NCBI RefSeq assembly: GCF_023195515.1
Contig: NZ_JALPKR020000002.1
Span: 5,061,001-5,125,000, forward strand
Origin: Variovorax sp. S12S4
GTDB taxonomy: Bacteria; Pseudomonadota; Gammaproteobacteria; Burkholderiales; Burkholderiaceae_C
Direction of reading: 5' to 3'
Length of the DNA stretch: 64,000 nt
Program-made: the position numbers and the translations under genes
The notes under the pieces: generated by a model
The model's database searches: none
Told to the model about the DNA's origin: nothing
The model's input: the letters and a program-made list of their open reading frames with translations, nothing else
In this document: positions 7,692-17,327 of the stretch, piece after piece
Numbering within the stretch: the first letter of the stretch is position 1
Layout: every line of letters starts with the position of its first letter

Positions 7692-9212
7692 CAATACGAT
7701 GTCGTATTGCCCTTGCCCGATGGCGGGCTCGGCCTGCAATGAAATCGGCTTGCCGATGAAGTCGCTCAAGCCAGCCAGGTGCTGGCTTTCTTCGTCCAGG
7801 AACAGTTCGATCACCTGCGGCGATGAAACGATGCGGAATTCGCGCGGCGTGAACTGCCGCGCCTCGCGCAATATCTCGCGCATCACGTCGTAGGCCACGC
7901 TGCGCGCCGTCTTCACGATGCCTTGCCCGCCGCATGCCGCGCAGGGCTCGCACAGCATGTGCGCCAGCGACTCGCGCGTGCGCTTTCGCGTCATCTCGAC
8001 CAGCCCGAGCTGAGAGAAGCCGCCGGCAGTGGTCTTGACGCGGTCGCGCGCGAGCTGCTTGCGAAACTCCGCCAGCACCTGCTCGCGATGGTCGTCGCGC
8101 CCCATGTCGATGAAGTCGACGATGATGATCCCGCCCAGGTTGCGCAGCCGCAGTTGCCTCGCAATGGCTTGCGCCGCCTCGAGGTTGGTCTTGAAAATGG
8201 TGTCGTCGAAATTGCGCGCGCCCACAAAGCCGCCTGTGTTCACGTCCACCGTGGTGAGCGCCTCGGTCTGGTCGACCACCAGGTAGCCGCCCGACTTGAG
8301 ATCGACCCGCCGACCCAGCGCCTTGGCAATTTCCTCGTCGACCGAATACAGGTCGAAGATCGGCCGCTCGCCCTTGTAGTGCTGAAGCTTGCCGGCCGCC
8401 TGCGGCATGTATTCGAGCCCGAACTTCAGCAGCACCTCGAACTGCTCGCGCGAATCGATGCGGATGGTCTGCGTGTCTTCGCTGGTCATGTCGCGCAGCA
8501 CGCGCTGCAGCAGGCTCAAGTCCTGGTGCAGCAGCGACATGGGCGGCACCTTGCCCGACGAATCGCGAATGCGAGACCAGGTCTTGCGAAGGTAGGCGAT
8601 GTCTTCGGCCAGTTCGGCATCGGACGAGTCTTCGCCGTTGGTGCGCAGAATGAAGCCCCCAGTGTTGGCCGGCACCACGCCGCCGCTGTCGGCCGCCGCG
8701 GCAGCCTCGATCAGCGCCAGCATTCGGGTGCGCAACGATTCGCGCTGGTCCGAAGGAATCTTCTGTGAAACGCCGATGTGGTTGTCTTGCGGCAAGAACA
8801 CCAGCAGCCGGCCCGCAATGCTGATTTGCGTCGAGAGCCGCGCACCCTTGGTACCGATCGGGTCCTTGATCACCTGCACCAGGAGCGACTGGCCTTCGAA
8901 CACCTGCTTCTCGATGGGCACCATCGGCCCACCGTTGCGGTGGTCGCGATCGGGCGCGGGTGCGCTCGGCCGCGAACCCGGCGTGAAAGGCGCCACGATG
9001 TCGGCCACATGCAGGAAGGCCGTGCGTTCCAGGCCGATGTCGATGAAGGCCGACTGCATGCCCGGCAGCACGCGCGAGACCTTGCCCAGGTAGATGTTGC
9101 CGACCAGCCCGCGCTCCAGCGTGCGTTCGATGTGCAGCTCTTGCACGGCGCCGTGCTCGACCAGCGCCACACGGGTCTCTTGCGGGGACCAGTTGATCAG
9201 GATGTCTTGCAT
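7686..9212 (-). CDS. rng: Ribonuclease G
   Basis: A 508-residue RNase E/G family endonuclease that processes the 5' end of 16S rRNA and decays mRNAs. Visible features are an S1 domain (about residues 35-125), the DNase I-like catalytic core with Mg-binding DVNTG and IVDFIDM, and the Zn-link CEPCAACGGQG. The C-terminal scaffold arm of RNase E is absent, as expected for RNase G. The open frame extends 56 codons upstream, but MQDILINWSPQETRVAL is the conserved start and lies 7 bases after maf. Last gene of the housekeeping run. Confidence 0.94.
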   Translation of the reverse strand: MQDILINWSPQETRVALVEHGAVQELHIERTLERGLVGNIYLGKVSRVLPGMQSAFIDIGLERTAFLHVADIVAPFTPGSRPSAPAPDRDHRNGGPMVPIEKQVFEGQSLLVQVIKDPIGTKGARLSTQISIAGRLLVFLPQDNHIGVSQKIPSDQRESLRTRMLALIEAAAAADSGGVVPANTGGFILRTNGEDSSDAELAEDIAYLRKTWSRIRDSSGKVPPMSLLHQDLSLLQRVLRDMTSEDTQTIRIDSREQFEVLLKFGLEYMPQAAGKLQHYKGERPIFDLYSVDEEIAKALGRRVDLKSGGYLVVDQTEALTTVDVNTGGFVGARNFDDTIFKTNLEAAQAIARQLRLRNLGGIIIVDFIDMGRDDHREQVLAEFRKQLARDRVKTTAGGFSQLGLVEMTRKRTRESLAHMLCEPCAACGGQGIVKTARSVAYDVMREILREARQFTPREFRIVSSPQVIELFLDEESQHLAGLSDFIGKPISLQAEPAIGQGQYDIVLL

Positions 9213-9219
9213 GGAGTTC

Positions 9220-9825
9220 TCAGGTATTGAAACCGGCGCTGCGAAGGAGCTGCGCGGTCTCGAACATCGGGAGTCCCATGATGCCCGAATAGGACCCGCT
9301 GATGTGTTCGATGAACGCAGCCGCCGCGCCCTGGATTGCATAGGCGCCGGCCTTGCCGAGCGGCTCGCCGCTTGCGGCATAGCGCGCGATCTGCTTCTCG
9401 CCGATTGCCGCGAAGCGCACGCGCGACACGCTGAGTGCAGCGTGGCGACGGCGGCCGTGCTGCAGCGCGACGGCCGTCAGCACGCGGTGCGTGGCGCCGG
9501 AGAGCAACGCGAGCATGCGCTCGGCGTCGCGCGCGTCTTCGGGCTTGCCGAGAATCGTGCGGCCCAGCGCGACCGTGGTGTCTGCGCAGAGCACCGGCGC
9601 ATCGGCCAGGCCGTGGCGCTTGCGCCGCGCAACGGCAGCGTCGAGCTTGAGCCCTGTGACGCGCTGCACATAGGCGGTGGGCGATTCGTTGGGCAACGCC
9701 GCTTCGAGCGATTCGGCGTCTTCATCGGGGCCGGCAAGCAGCAGTTCGTGGCGAACGCCAAGTTGGCCGAGCAGTTGGGCACGGCGCGGGCTCTGCGACG
9801 CGAGATAGATGAAGTCTGGTGTCAT
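9220..9825 (-). CDS. maf: Maf family nucleotide pyrophosphatase (dTTP/UTP type)
   Basis: A 201-residue Maf-like enzyme that hydrolyses non-canonical or selected NTPs to NMPs. The N-terminal signature [11 protein letters not shown] and the catalytic aspartate in CADTTVALG are present, along with the C-terminal [11 protein letters not shown]. The start [13 protein letters not shown] overlaps the rlmH stop (ATGA); a longer frame upstream would overlap rlmH needlessly. The maf-rng order is common in betaproteobacteria. Confidence 0.9.
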   Translation of the reverse strand: MTPDFIYLASQSPRRAQLLGQLGVRHELLLAGPDEDAESLEAALPNESPTAYVQRVTGLKLDAAVARRKRHGLADAPVLCADTTVALGRTILGKPEDARDAERMLALLSGATHRVLTAVALQHGRRRHAALSVSRVRFAAIGEKQIARYAASGEPLGKAGAYAIQGAAAAFIEHISGSYSGIMGLPMFETAQLLRSAGFNT

Positions 9826-10289
9826 TCCCGGTGGTACGGATGGCCCGCGTTGACGGACCAAGCCCGGTACAGCTGCTCGACCAGCAGCACGCGCGCCATG
9901 GCGTGCGGCAGGGTCAGGTCGGACAAGCGAATGCGTTCATGTGCCGCAGCCTTGAAAGCCGGGTCGAGCCCGTCGGGCCCGCCGATGACGAGCGCCACAT
10001 CATCGCCCTCGCCTTGCCAGCTTTGCAGGCGCGCGGCCAGTGCCTTGGTGGTGAGCGCGGTGCCGCGCTCGTCGAGCACAACGATGCGCATGCCCCTTGC
10101 AATGGCGCCTTCGATGCGCTCGCGTTCGGCGGCGTAAAGCGTTTCGAGCGACTTGGAGCCGCGGGGTTCGGTCTTGACCGCGCGCAGCTCGAGCTTGAGC
10201 TCCGGCGGGAAGCGCTTGGCGTAGTCGTCCCAGGCAGTCTGCGCCCAGTCGGGCATGCGCTGCCCGACGGCGACCACCAGGAGCTTCAT
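9822..10289 (-). CDS. rlmH: 23S rRNA pseudouridine-1915 N3-methyltransferase RlmH
   Basis: A 155-residue SPOUT methyltransferase that modifies Psi1915 in helix 69 of 23S rRNA. The SAM-binding knot is marked by [12 protein letters not shown], and the C-terminus [14 protein letters not shown] is the family signature. It starts inside the last codons of rsfS (ATGA overlap) and ends inside the maf start codon, so it is translationally coupled on both sides. Length equals the E. coli protein. Confidence 0.96.
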   Translation of the reverse strand: MKLLVVAVGQRMPDWAQTAWDDYAKRFPPELKLELRAVKTEPRGSKSLETLYAAERERIEGAIARGMRIVVLDERGTALTTKALAARLQSWQGEGDDVALVIGGPDGLDPAFKAAAHERIRLSDLTLPHAMARVLLVEQLYRAWSVNAGHPYHRE

Positions 10290-10966
10290 GCGCGGCGCGC
10301 TGGCGCCTTCTTGGCAGGCGCCTTCTTTGCCGCGGGCTTCTTCGCGGCGGGCTTGCCGACGACCTTGACCGGCACGCGCGCGGTCGTGGTCTTCTTGGCG
10401 GGAGCGTTCTTGGCAGGCGCCTTCTTCGCGGCGGTTTTCTTCGCCGGGCTCCGGCTGGCCTTCTCGGCCTTGGCCTCTTGCTCGGCCGCGCGAATGGCGG
10501 TCTTGGCCGCGCTGGTACGGCGCAGGTTGGGCATCTTGGCGGCGACGGGCTTCTTCTCTTCGGTCACCTTGGCGGCGGTGGCAAGCGCCGGCTTGGTGCC
10601 GCCGAGCTTCGCGCGCACGGGCTTGTCGCCCCAGATCTCTTCGAGGTGGTAGTACTGGCGGATGGCGGGCTGCATGATGTGCGCCACGGCTGCGCCGCAG
10701 TCCACGATGATCCACTCGCCGTTGTCCTCGCCCTCGATGCGCGGCTTGCCGAAGCCGGCCTCGCGCACCGCGTCGCGAACACTCGCGGCCAGCGCCTTGG
10801 TCTGGCGGTTGGAGGTGCCCGAGGCAACGATCACGCGCTCGAACAGCGGCGAAAGATGCTCTGTGTCGAAAACCTGAATGTCCTGCGCCTTGACGTCTTC
10901 GAGTCCATCGATGATGGCTCGCTGGAGTTTCTGGGTGTCTTTCTTGGCGGCGGCTTCAGTGGTCAT
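10286..10966 (-). CDS. rsfS: Ribosomal silencing factor RsfS with long Lys/Ala-rich tail
   Basis: The N-terminal 115 residues are a normal RsfS (Iojap) domain: [22 protein letters not shown], then [16 protein letters not shown] and [10 protein letters not shown]. RsfS binds uL14 on the 50S subunit and blocks subunit joining in starvation. Residues about 116-226 are an added low-complexity tail rich in [13 protein letters not shown] repeats, like bacterial histone H1-like proteins, which the E. coli protein (about 105 aa) lacks. The tail may increase rRNA affinity. The gene overlaps nadD by one base upstream and rlmH downstream. Confidence 0.93.
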   Translation of the reverse strand: MTTEAAAKKDTQKLQRAIIDGLEDVKAQDIQVFDTEHLSPLFERVIVASGTSNRQTKALAASVRDAVREAGFGKPRIEGEDNGEWIIVDCGAAVAHIMQPAIRQYYHLEEIWGDKPVRAKLGGTKPALATAAKVTEEKKPVAAKMPNLRRTSAAKTAIRAAEQEAKAEKASRSPAKKTAAKKAPAKNAPAKKTTTARVPVKVVGKPAAKKPAAKKAPAKKAPARRA

Positions 10967-11592
10967 CAGGCAGGGCGGTAAAGGTGGTGTTGGTCAATAT
11001 AGCGTGCAACGGCGGACGGAACCAGCGAGGAAATGTCCTCGCCAAGCGCCGCGCGCCGCCGGATTTCGGTGGCGCTGGTGTCCATGGCCGGTAATTCGAG
11101 CGCTTCGAAACGTGCGCCAGCCGGAAGGCCGGGCAGCATTTTCGGATCAAAACGAGCAATGCCGCCCGTCGATAGTGCGCGATACGCTACAGAAACAATA
11201 GCAATGCCGAGTATAGCCTGCCAGCCGTGCCATGTGGGCAAGGCGGTGGCCTGGTCGGCGCCCATGATCAAGACCAGCTGCGCGCCGGGTTGTTCATTCC
11301 GCAACTCATGCAGAGTATCGAGCGTGTAAGTGGGGCCGTCGCGCAACACTTCGCGGCTGTCGACCACCACGGTGCCCGCAAGCCCTGCAAAAGCCAGCCG
11401 CGCCATCGCAAGACGGTCTTGCGCCGGCGTGAGCGTGCGGCTCTTGTGCCAAGCCTGGCCAGTAGGAATGATGTGCAGTTCGGCCAGGCCGAGCTGCGAA
11501 AGCGCTGCTTCGGCCAAAGCCACGTGGGCGTTGTGAGGCGGATCGAATGCGCCGCCGAAAACGCCGATGCGCGGAGCGCCGGAGAAACTCAC
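10966..11592 (-). CDS. nadD: Nicotinate-nucleotide adenylyltransferase NadD
   Basis: A nucleotidyltransferase of about 208 residues that makes deamido-NAD from nicotinate mononucleotide and [22 protein letters not shown] carries the HxGH-like site, and [10 protein letters not shown] is the C-terminal substrate motif. The open frame runs far upstream inside hemF. The GTG overlapping the hemF stop (GTGA) is the most economical start, with another GTG two codons earlier as an alternative. Its stop overlaps the rsfS ATG. The nadD-rsfS-rlmH order is widely conserved. Confidence 0.92.
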   Translation of the reverse strand: MSFSGAPRIGVFGGAFDPPHNAHVALAEAALSQLGLAELHIIPTGQAWHKSRTLTPAQDRLAMARLAFAGLAGTVVVDSREVLRDGPTYTLDTLHELRNEQPGAQLVLIMGADQATALPTWHGWQAILGIAIVSVAYRALSTGGIARFDPKMLPGLPAGARFEALELPAMDTSATEIRRRAALGEDISSLVPSAVARYIDQHHLYRPA

Positions 11593-12506
11593 AACCACTC
11601 GCGCCGCACGATGAAGTCGCTGTACAGCGCGGCTTCGGGGCTTCCAGGTTCGGGTTGCTGGCGATAGGCCCAGCTTGCAAGCGGCGGCATCGACAGCAGG
11701 ATCGATTCGGTGCGCCCGCCCGATTGCAGCCCGAAGTGCGTGCCGCGGTCCCACACCAGGTTGAACTCGACGTACCGCCCGCGCCGGTACAGCTGAAACG
11801 CCCGTTCGCGCTCGCCCCACGGCATGCCGCGGCGGCGCTCTACGATGGGCATGTAAGCCGGCAGAAAAGCATTGCCCACGGAACGCAGCATGGCAAAACC
11901 GTTCTCGAAACCGCCTTCGGAAAAGTCGTCGAAAAAGATGCCGCCGATGCCGCGCTGCTCATTGCGGTGCTTCAGAAAGAAATACTCGTCGCACCACGTC
12001 TTGAAGCGCGGATATTTGTCGTCGCCGAATGCAGCGAGTGAATCGCGGCACACGGTGTGAAAGTGCACCGCGTCTTCCTCGAAGCCGTAGCTAGGCGTCA
12101 GGTCCATGCCGCCGCCGAACCAGCACACCGGGTCCTTGCCCTCAGGCAACGCGGCCAGCATGCGCACGTTCATGTGAACGATGGGCACGTAAGGATTGCG
12201 CGGGTGGAACACCAGCGAAACGCCCATGGCCTCGAAGGGGGCGCCCGCGAGTTCAGGCCTGTTCTGCGTGGCTGAAGGCGGCAGCCTGGGCCCGCGCACC
12301 TGCGAAAAACCGCAGCCCGCCCGCTCGAACAGCTCTCCGCCTTCAAGAATGCAGGTAAGGCCGTGTCCCTGCAAAGCCTCTCCAGGTTCTTTTTGCCAGG
12401 CATCGCGCATGCAGGCGCCGCCGTCCGCTGCTTCTACCGCGTCGACGATCTGCTGCTGAAGGCCGCGCAGGTAGTCGCCGACTGCTGCCGGATTGGTCTG
12501 CTGCAT
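11589..12506 (-). CDS. hemF: Oxygen-dependent coproporphyrinogen III oxidase
   Basis: A 305-residue cytosolic enzyme converting coproporphyrinogen III to protoporphyrinogen IX using O2. Family blocks include [50 protein letters not shown] and [15 protein letters not shown]. It indicates aerobic haem synthesis. The ATG overlaps the purD stop (TGATG); an in-frame TTG one codon earlier is less likely. Confidence 0.97.
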   Translation of the reverse strand: MQQTNPAAVGDYLRGLQQQIVDAVEAADGGACMRDAWQKEPGEALQGHGLTCILEGGELFERAGCGFSQVRGPRLPPSATQNRPELAGAPFEAMGVSLVFHPRNPYVPIVHMNVRMLAALPEGKDPVCWFGGGMDLTPSYGFEEDAVHFHTVCRDSLAAFGDDKYPRFKTWCDEYFFLKHRNEQRGIGGIFFDDFSEGGFENGFAMLRSVGNAFLPAYMPIVERRRGMPWGERERAFQLYRRGRYVEFNLVWDRGTHFGLQSGGRTESILLSMPPLASWAYRQQPEPGSPEAALYSDFIVRREWL

Positions 12507-13804
12507 CAAGCCTGCGGGTTGTTGCGCGCGTGAACCGCCCGGTACCCGATGTCCTTGCGGTACTGCGCGCCATCGAAGTTGATGCGCGCCGCCACTTCAT
12601 AAGCCCGCTGCTGCGCGAGCTTCACGCTGTCCGCCAATACGGTCACGCAAAGCACGCGGCCACCGCTGGTTTTGAGTTCGCCGTCTTGCTGCGTGGTGCC
12701 GGCATGGAACACCACGGCATCGGGCGCCTCGGCCGGAATGCCCGTGATGCGGTCGCCCTTGCGCGGCGAGAGCGGGTAGCCGTGCGCCGCCATCACCACA
12801 CCCAGCGCCACGCGCCGGTCCCACTGCAGTTCGACCTGGTCGAGCGTGCCGTCGGTCGCGTGCCAGAACACTTCGAACAGGTCGGACTTGAGCCGCATCA
12901 TGATCGGCTGCGTCTCGGGATCGCCCATGCGGCAGTTGAACTCGAGCGTCTTGGGGTGGCCCGACGGATCGATCATGAGGCCGGCATAGAGAAAACCGGT
13001 GTACGGAATGCCGTCTTTTTCCATGCCGCGAATCGTCGGCAGGATGATCTCGCGCATGGCACGCGCGTGCACCTCGGCCGTGACCACCGGCGCGGGCGAA
13101 TAGGCCCCCATGCCGCCGGTGTTGGGGCCTTCGTCGTTGTCGAGCAGGCGCTTGTGGTCCTGGCTGGTGGCCAGCGCGGTCACGTTCTTGCCGTCGCACA
13201 GCACGATGAAGCTGGCTTCTTCGCCCTGCAGGAACTCTTCGATGACGACGCGCGCACCGCCGTCGTTGTGCGACACGCCGAACTTGTTGTCGACCAGCAT
13301 GAAGTCGACGGCCTCGTGCGCCTCTTGCGCGGTCATGGCCACCACCACGCCCTTGCCGGCAGCGAGGCCGTCGGCCTTGACGACGATGGGTGCGCCCTTG
13401 ACATCGATGTACGCGTGGGCCGCGGCCGCGTCGGTAAAGGCCTCGTACTCGGCCGTGGGAATCTTGTGGCGCTTCATGAACGCCTTGGAGAACGCCTTGG
13501 AGCTTTCCAGCTGCGCCGCGGCCTGCGTGGGGCCGAAGATGCGCAGGCCGTGCGCGCGGAATTCATCCACCACGCCGGCAGCCAATGGCGCCTCGGGGCC
13601 GACCACGGTCAGCGCGATCTTTTCCTTCATGGCCCACTCGCGCAGCGCGGCGGGCTCGGTGATGTCGATGCAGTCGTAGCGCTCGTCGCTCACGGTGCCG
13701 CCATTGCCCGGCGCCACGTACACGCGGCTGACCCGGTTGGCCTGCGCCAGGCGCCACGCCAAGGCGTGTTCGCGGCCCCCTCCTCCAATTACCAGTACCT
13801 TCAT
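12506..13804 (-). CDS. purD: Phosphoribosylamine-glycine ligase PurD
   Basis: A 432-residue ATP-grasp enzyme of de novo purine synthesis joining glycine to phosphoribosylamine. [19 protein letters not shown] at the start, [14 protein letters not shown] and [12 protein letters not shown] are diagnostic. The open frame extends 30 codons further, but the conserved N-terminus fixes the start. It follows yebC by 28 bases and overlaps hemF. Confidence 0.97.
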   Translation of the reverse strand: MKVLVIGGGGREHALAWRLAQANRVSRVYVAPGNGGTVSDERYDCIDITEPAALREWAMKEKIALTVVGPEAPLAAGVVDEFRAHGLRIFGPTQAAAQLESSKAFSKAFMKRHKIPTAEYEAFTDAAAAHAYIDVKGAPIVVKADGLAAGKGVVVAMTAQEAHEAVDFMLVDNKFGVSHNDGGARVVIEEFLQGEEASFIVLCDGKNVTALATSQDHKRLLDNDEGPNTGGMGAYSPAPVVTAEVHARAMREIILPTIRGMEKDGIPYTGFLYAGLMIDPSGHPKTLEFNCRMGDPETQPIMMRLKSDLFEVFWHATDGTLDQVELQWDRRVALGVVMAAHGYPLSPRKGDRITGIPAEAPDAVVFHAGTTQQDGELKTSGGRVLCVTVLADSVKLAQQRAYEVAARINFDGAQYRKDIGYRAVHARNNPQA

Positions 13805-13832
13805 TCGCAGGCCTTCATTCGCTGTATGTCGT

Positions 13833-14558
13833 TCATTCGGAAAGCGCCGCGTTGTGATAGACCTCCTGGACGTCGTCCAGGTCTTCGAGCACATCGAGCA
13901 GCTTTTGCATCTTGGCCGCGTCTTCGCCGGTTATTTCGACGGTGTTTTCAGGCCGCATGGTGACCTCGGCCACCTCGGGCTTCAGGCCGGCGGCCTCCAG
14001 CGCGTTCTTCACGGCTTCGAAGTCGCCAACGGCGGTGAGCACCTCGATGGCGCCGTCATCGTCGGTCACCACGTCTTCGGCGCCGGCTTCGAGCGCAAGC
14101 TCCATCACCTTGTCTTCGTCGGTGCCGGGCGCAAAGATGATCTGCCCGCAGTGCTTGAACTGAAAGGCCACCGAGCCTTCGGTGCCCATGTTGCCGCCGT
14201 GCTTGGAAAATGCGTGGCGCACTTCGGCCACGGTACGCACGCGGTTGTCGGTCATGGTGTCGACGATGATTGCCGCGCCGCCGATTCCGTACCCCTCGTA
14301 ACGAATTTCTTCGTAATTCACGCCTTCGAGGTTGCCGGTGGCCTTGTCGATGTTGCGCTTGACGGTGTCGATCGGCAGGTTGACGGCCTTGGCTTTTTCA
14401 ACCGCCAGCCGCAACCGAGGGTTAGCACTTAGGTCGCCGCCGCCAGTGCGGGCGGCCACTGTGATTTCGCGAATGGCGCGCGTCCAGAGCTTGCCGCGCT
14501 TCTCGTCCTGGCGGCCCTTCCGGTGCTGAATGTTTGCCCATTTGCTGTGTCCGGCCAT
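13833..14558 (-). CDS. yebC: YebC/PmpR family transcriptional regulator / translation factor
   Basis: A 241-residue member of the YebC/PmpR/TACO1 family. The canonical start [18 protein letters not shown] fixes the initiation codon despite a longer open frame. Acidic and basic blocks such as [16 protein letters not shown] and the C-terminal [18 protein letters not shown] are typical. Family members act as DNA-binding regulators or in translation of difficult sequences. It is the first gene of the minus-strand housekeeping run and diverges from the pigment cluster. Confidence 0.93.
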   Translation of the reverse strand: MAGHSKWANIQHRKGRQDEKRGKLWTRAIREITVAARTGGGDLSANPRLRLAVEKAKAVNLPIDTVKRNIDKATGNLEGVNYEEIRYEGYGIGGAAIIVDTMTDNRVRTVAEVRHAFSKHGGNMGTEGSVAFQFKHCGQIIFAPGTDEDKVMELALEAGAEDVVTDDDGAIEVLTAVGDFEAVKNALEAAGLKPEVAEVTMRPENTVEITGEDAAKMQKLLDVLEDLDDVQEVYHNAALSE

Positions 14559-14673
14559 GACTTCTTTCTCGCAATCCTGTGTTTTCAAAGCAGGCTCCGA
14601 GTTTACTGTCCGGCGCACGCAACGGCCCGTCGGCGGAGCCGAAGCGGCCAGGTCTTTTGGTGATAATCCTTCG

Positions 14674-15462
14674 ATGACGCCATCGCCTTCTGTCGCTCCC
14701 GGGAATCCGGCCATCCTGCCGCCGCACACCCCCTTGCCGCTGTATTACAAGAACGAGGCGGAGCACCAGGCGTTTCTGCGCCGCATCTTCGACAGCACCG
14801 CCGCCGACTACGACCGCATCGAGAGCGTGCTCGCCTTCGGCACCGGCCCGGCATACCGGCGGGCCGCGCTGACGCAAGCCGGCCTCGTTGCGGGCGCGCA
14901 GGTGCTCGACGTGGGAATCGGCACCGGGCTGGTTGCGCGCGAGGCGCTCAAGATCATCGGCCCCACGGGCAAGCTGGTGGGCGTCGATCCCAGCGTGGGC
15001 ATGATGGAACAGATCAACCTGCCGGGCGTGGAGCTGGTGCCGGGCGTGGCGGAATCGCTGCCCCGGCCCGATGCCAGCTGCGACTTCGTGAGCATGGGCT
15101 ACGCCATGCGCCACATCAGCGACGTGGCGGCCGCATTCAGCGAGTTCCACCGTGTGCTGCGACCCGGCGGCCGCCTGGTGGTGCTCGAAATCACCAAGCC
15201 GCAGGGCCGCATCGCCACCGCCCTGCTCAAGGGCTACATGCGCGCTGTGGTGCCGCTGATTGCCCGCGTGGTGGGCCGCCGCAGCAACACCTCGGAGCTG
15301 TGGCGCTACTACTGGGACACCATCGAGGCCTGCATTCCGCCCGAGCGCGTTCTGGAGGCCTTGCGTGCCGCCGGCTTCACCGAAGTGCGCCGGCATGCAA
15401 GCCTGGGGGTTTTTTCCGAATACATGGCCCGCAAGCCAGAAAACACCGTCGAGGCCGGCTGA
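14674..15462 (+). CDS. SAM-dependent methyltransferase (UbiE-like), pigment cluster
   Basis: A 262-residue class I methyltransferase with motif [17 protein letters not shown] (about residues 77-92) and motif II/III residues around [22 protein letters not shown]. It resembles UbiE/COQ5, but the C-terminus and context differ. One base separates its stop from the chorismatase GTG, and the operon continues into acyltransferase and glycosyltransferase genes. A role in methylating the aryl head or chain of the polyene is inferred. A quinone methyltransferase is the alternative. The ATG before TPSPSVAPG was chosen. Confidence 0.8.
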   Translation: MTPSPSVAPGNPAILPPHTPLPLYYKNEAEHQAFLRRIFDSTAADYDRIESVLAFGTGPAYRRAALTQAGLVAGAQVLDVGIGTGLVAREALKIIGPTGKLVGVDPSVGMMEQINLPGVELVPGVAESLPRPDASCDFVSMGYAMRHISDVAAAFSEFHRVLRPGGRLVVLEITKPQGRIATALLKGYMRAVVPLIARVVGRRSNTSELWRYYWDTIEACIPPERVLEALRAAGFTEVRRHASLGVFSEYMARKPENTVEAG

Positions 15463-15463
15463 C

Positions 15464-16492
15464 GTGCGAGTACAGGGCGAAATTTCTCATCTGCGCGTCG
15501 AGCGCCTTTCACTGTCCGACAGCCTTGCGCTGGCCGCCAACGGCACCGCGCCTTTTGCAGCGCTCGGCTACGGCACGCCGCACGGGCTGGCATGGATGCC
15601 GACGGTCAACGCGCGCGTACTTTCCGCAGAGGGCGCCATGGCCGACGTGTGGCACGTGAACGGCGGGCAGGTCCAGTCGGGCACCACGGGCATCGCCCGC
15701 TGGCGCAGCAACGGCCACTGGCTGCTCGGTGCCATCGACATCGATGAATCCGCGGAAAAACAGAACCTCGCCGAAATTGCGCACAGCGCGTACCGCGATC
15801 TCTTCAAGACACTCGACCACGCCGCCACGCCGCACTTGCTGCGCATCTGGAACTACCTGCCGCAGATCAATGCCGACGGCGGCGGGCTGGAGCGATACCG
15901 CCAGTTCAACCTCGGGCGGCAAGAAGCGTTTTTCGAGGCCGGCCGCGCTGCCTTCGAAGGCGCCCCTGCGGCGTGCGCGCTGGGCATTCACCAAGGGGCG
16001 TTGTCCATCCGGTTCCTGGCCGGGCAAACGGCGCCCGTGCCGGTCGAGAATCCGCGCCAGGTTTCGGCCTACCGCTATCCCGAAACCTACGGCCCGCGTT
16101 CACCCACCTTTTCGCGCGCCGCGCTGGCGGATGTCGGCAATGGCGACGTGGCGCTTTTCATCTCGGGCACCGCGAGCATCGTGGGCCACGAAACCGTTCA
16201 CCAGGGAGACGTGCTGGAGCAAACGCGCGAAACGCTGCGCAACCTCGAGGCGGTGATCGCGGCGGCCAACAGCCAGGTCACGGCCACGTTTTCGCTCGCC
16301 ATGCTCGACTGCGTGGTTTATGTGCGCCATCCGGCCGACACCGACGCGGTGCGCAGCGTGCTCGAGAACGCGCTGGGCGCCGACGCACCGATGATCCGCC
16401 ATGCGGTCTACCTGGAGGCGGACATCTGCCGCAGCGACCTGCTGGTGGAGATCGAAGCCCATGCCGTCGCCCCGGGCCGCCTGCGGGACTGA
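15464..16492 (+). CDS. xanB2: Chorismatase (FkbO/Hyg5/XanB2 family), hydroxybenzoate-forming
   Basis: A 342-residue protein of the chorismatase (pteridine-dependent dioxygenase-like) family. Recognisable parts are LLRIWNYLPQIN, RYRQFNLGRQEAF, VSAYRYPETYGPRSPTFSRA and VALFISGTASIVGHETVHQGD, in the usual order and at the usual length. In Xanthomonas, XanB2 hydrolyses chorismate to 3- and 4-hydroxybenzoate, precursors of xanthomonadin and ubiquinone. The GTG start lies one base after the methyltransferase stop. In this cluster it would supply the aryl starter. Which isomer is made cannot be read from the sequence. Confidence 0.88.
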   Translation: MRVQGEISHLRVERLSLSDSLALAANGTAPFAALGYGTPHGLAWMPTVNARVLSAEGAMADVWHVNGGQVQSGTTGIARWRSNGHWLLGAIDIDESAEKQNLAEIAHSAYRDLFKTLDHAATPHLLRIWNYLPQINADGGGLERYRQFNLGRQEAFFEAGRAAFEGAPAACALGIHQGALSIRFLAGQTAPVPVENPRQVSAYRYPETYGPRSPTFSRAALADVGNGDVALFISGTASIVGHETVHQGDVLEQTRETLRNLEAVIAAANSQVTATFSLAMLDCVVYVRHPADTDAVRSVLENALGADAPMIRHAVYLEADICRSDLLVEIEAHAVAPGRLRD

Positions 16493-16523
16493 CCCGTTGT
16501 TGCGATTCGACCGGACCGACGAG

Positions 16524-17327
16524 ATGTCGATGACCCGCGTGCTGCGCATTCTCACGACCATTCCGCTCGCGTTGATGCTCTACGCGCTGCTGCTGTTCCT
16601 GGGCCTGATTTCGCTGGTCTGGAACTTCGTCGCCATGCTGCTGTATCCGGTCATGCCGGAGGCACCCGCACGCAAGCTGGGCCGCCTGACCATCGCCCTT
16701 GCCTACCGAATGTTCTGGGGCCTGGCCTCGGTGACCGGAATGATGCGCATCGATGCGAGCTGCCTCGACCCGATGCGCAGCGAGCCCGGCGTGATCTTCG
16801 TTGCCAACCACCCCACGATGCTCGATGCGCTGCTGCTGGTGGCTCGGCTGCCGCGCAGCGCCTGCATCATGAAGGCCGATCTGCTGCGCAACATCTTTCT
16901 TGGCGCGGGTGCGCGTCTTGCGCGCTACATCAGCAACGAATCGGCGCGCACCATGGTGCGCCTGGCCGTGGCAGACCTTCGCAACGGCGGGCAGCTGGTC
17001 ATTTTTCCGGAAGGCACGCGCACGGTAACGCCGCCGCTCAACCCCTTCGGGCACGGCGTGACGCTGATTGCCAAGCTCGCGCAGGCGCCCATCCAGACCG
17101 TGTTCATCGAAACCGATTCGCCGTACCTCAGCAAGGGCTGGCCGCTGTGGCGCGTGCCGCCGCTGCCCATCGTCTTCAAGCTGCGGCTGGGTGAGCGGTT
17201 CGCGCCGTTGCAAGACAGCCATGTGCTGCAATCGGAGCTGGAACAATACTTTCGCCAAAACATGGAACAGCGCGCCACCGACGCGTCCCCCGCATGCCAG
17301 ACGCCTCGCGCACACACCTTGTCCTGA
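16524..17327 (+). CDS. 1-acylglycerol-3-phosphate acyltransferase-like, pigment cluster
   Basis: A 267-residue PlsC-type acyltransferase. An N-terminal hydrophobic region (about residues 8-42) precedes the catalytic NHPTMLD motif (HX4D) near residue 96, and FPEGTR near residue 162 is the second conserved block. In aryl polyene clusters such enzymes move the polyene acyl chain to a lipid or sugar acceptor. It overlaps the downstream glycosyltransferase by 34 bases. The ATG is weakly served by a ribosome site, so a start a few codons away is possible. Confidence 0.85.
   Translation: MSMTRVLRILTTIPLALMLYALLLFLGLISLVWNFVAMLLYPVMPEAPARKLGRLTIALAYRMFWGLASVTGMMRIDASCLDPMRSEPGVIFVANHPTMLDALLLVARLPRSACIMKADLLRNIFLGAGARLARYISNESARTMVRLAVADLRNGGQLVIFPEGTRTVTPPLNPFGHGVTLIAKLAQAPIQTVFIETDSPYLSKGWPLWRVPPLPIVFKLRLGERFAPLQDSHVLQSELEQYFRQNMEQRATDASPACQTPRAHTLS

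Noticed and set aside
14674..15462. Ubiquinone methyltransferase UbiE
   Set aside because: The motif set is UbiE-like, but coupling to the chorismatase and pigment genes and the divergent C-terminus make a pigment role more likely.
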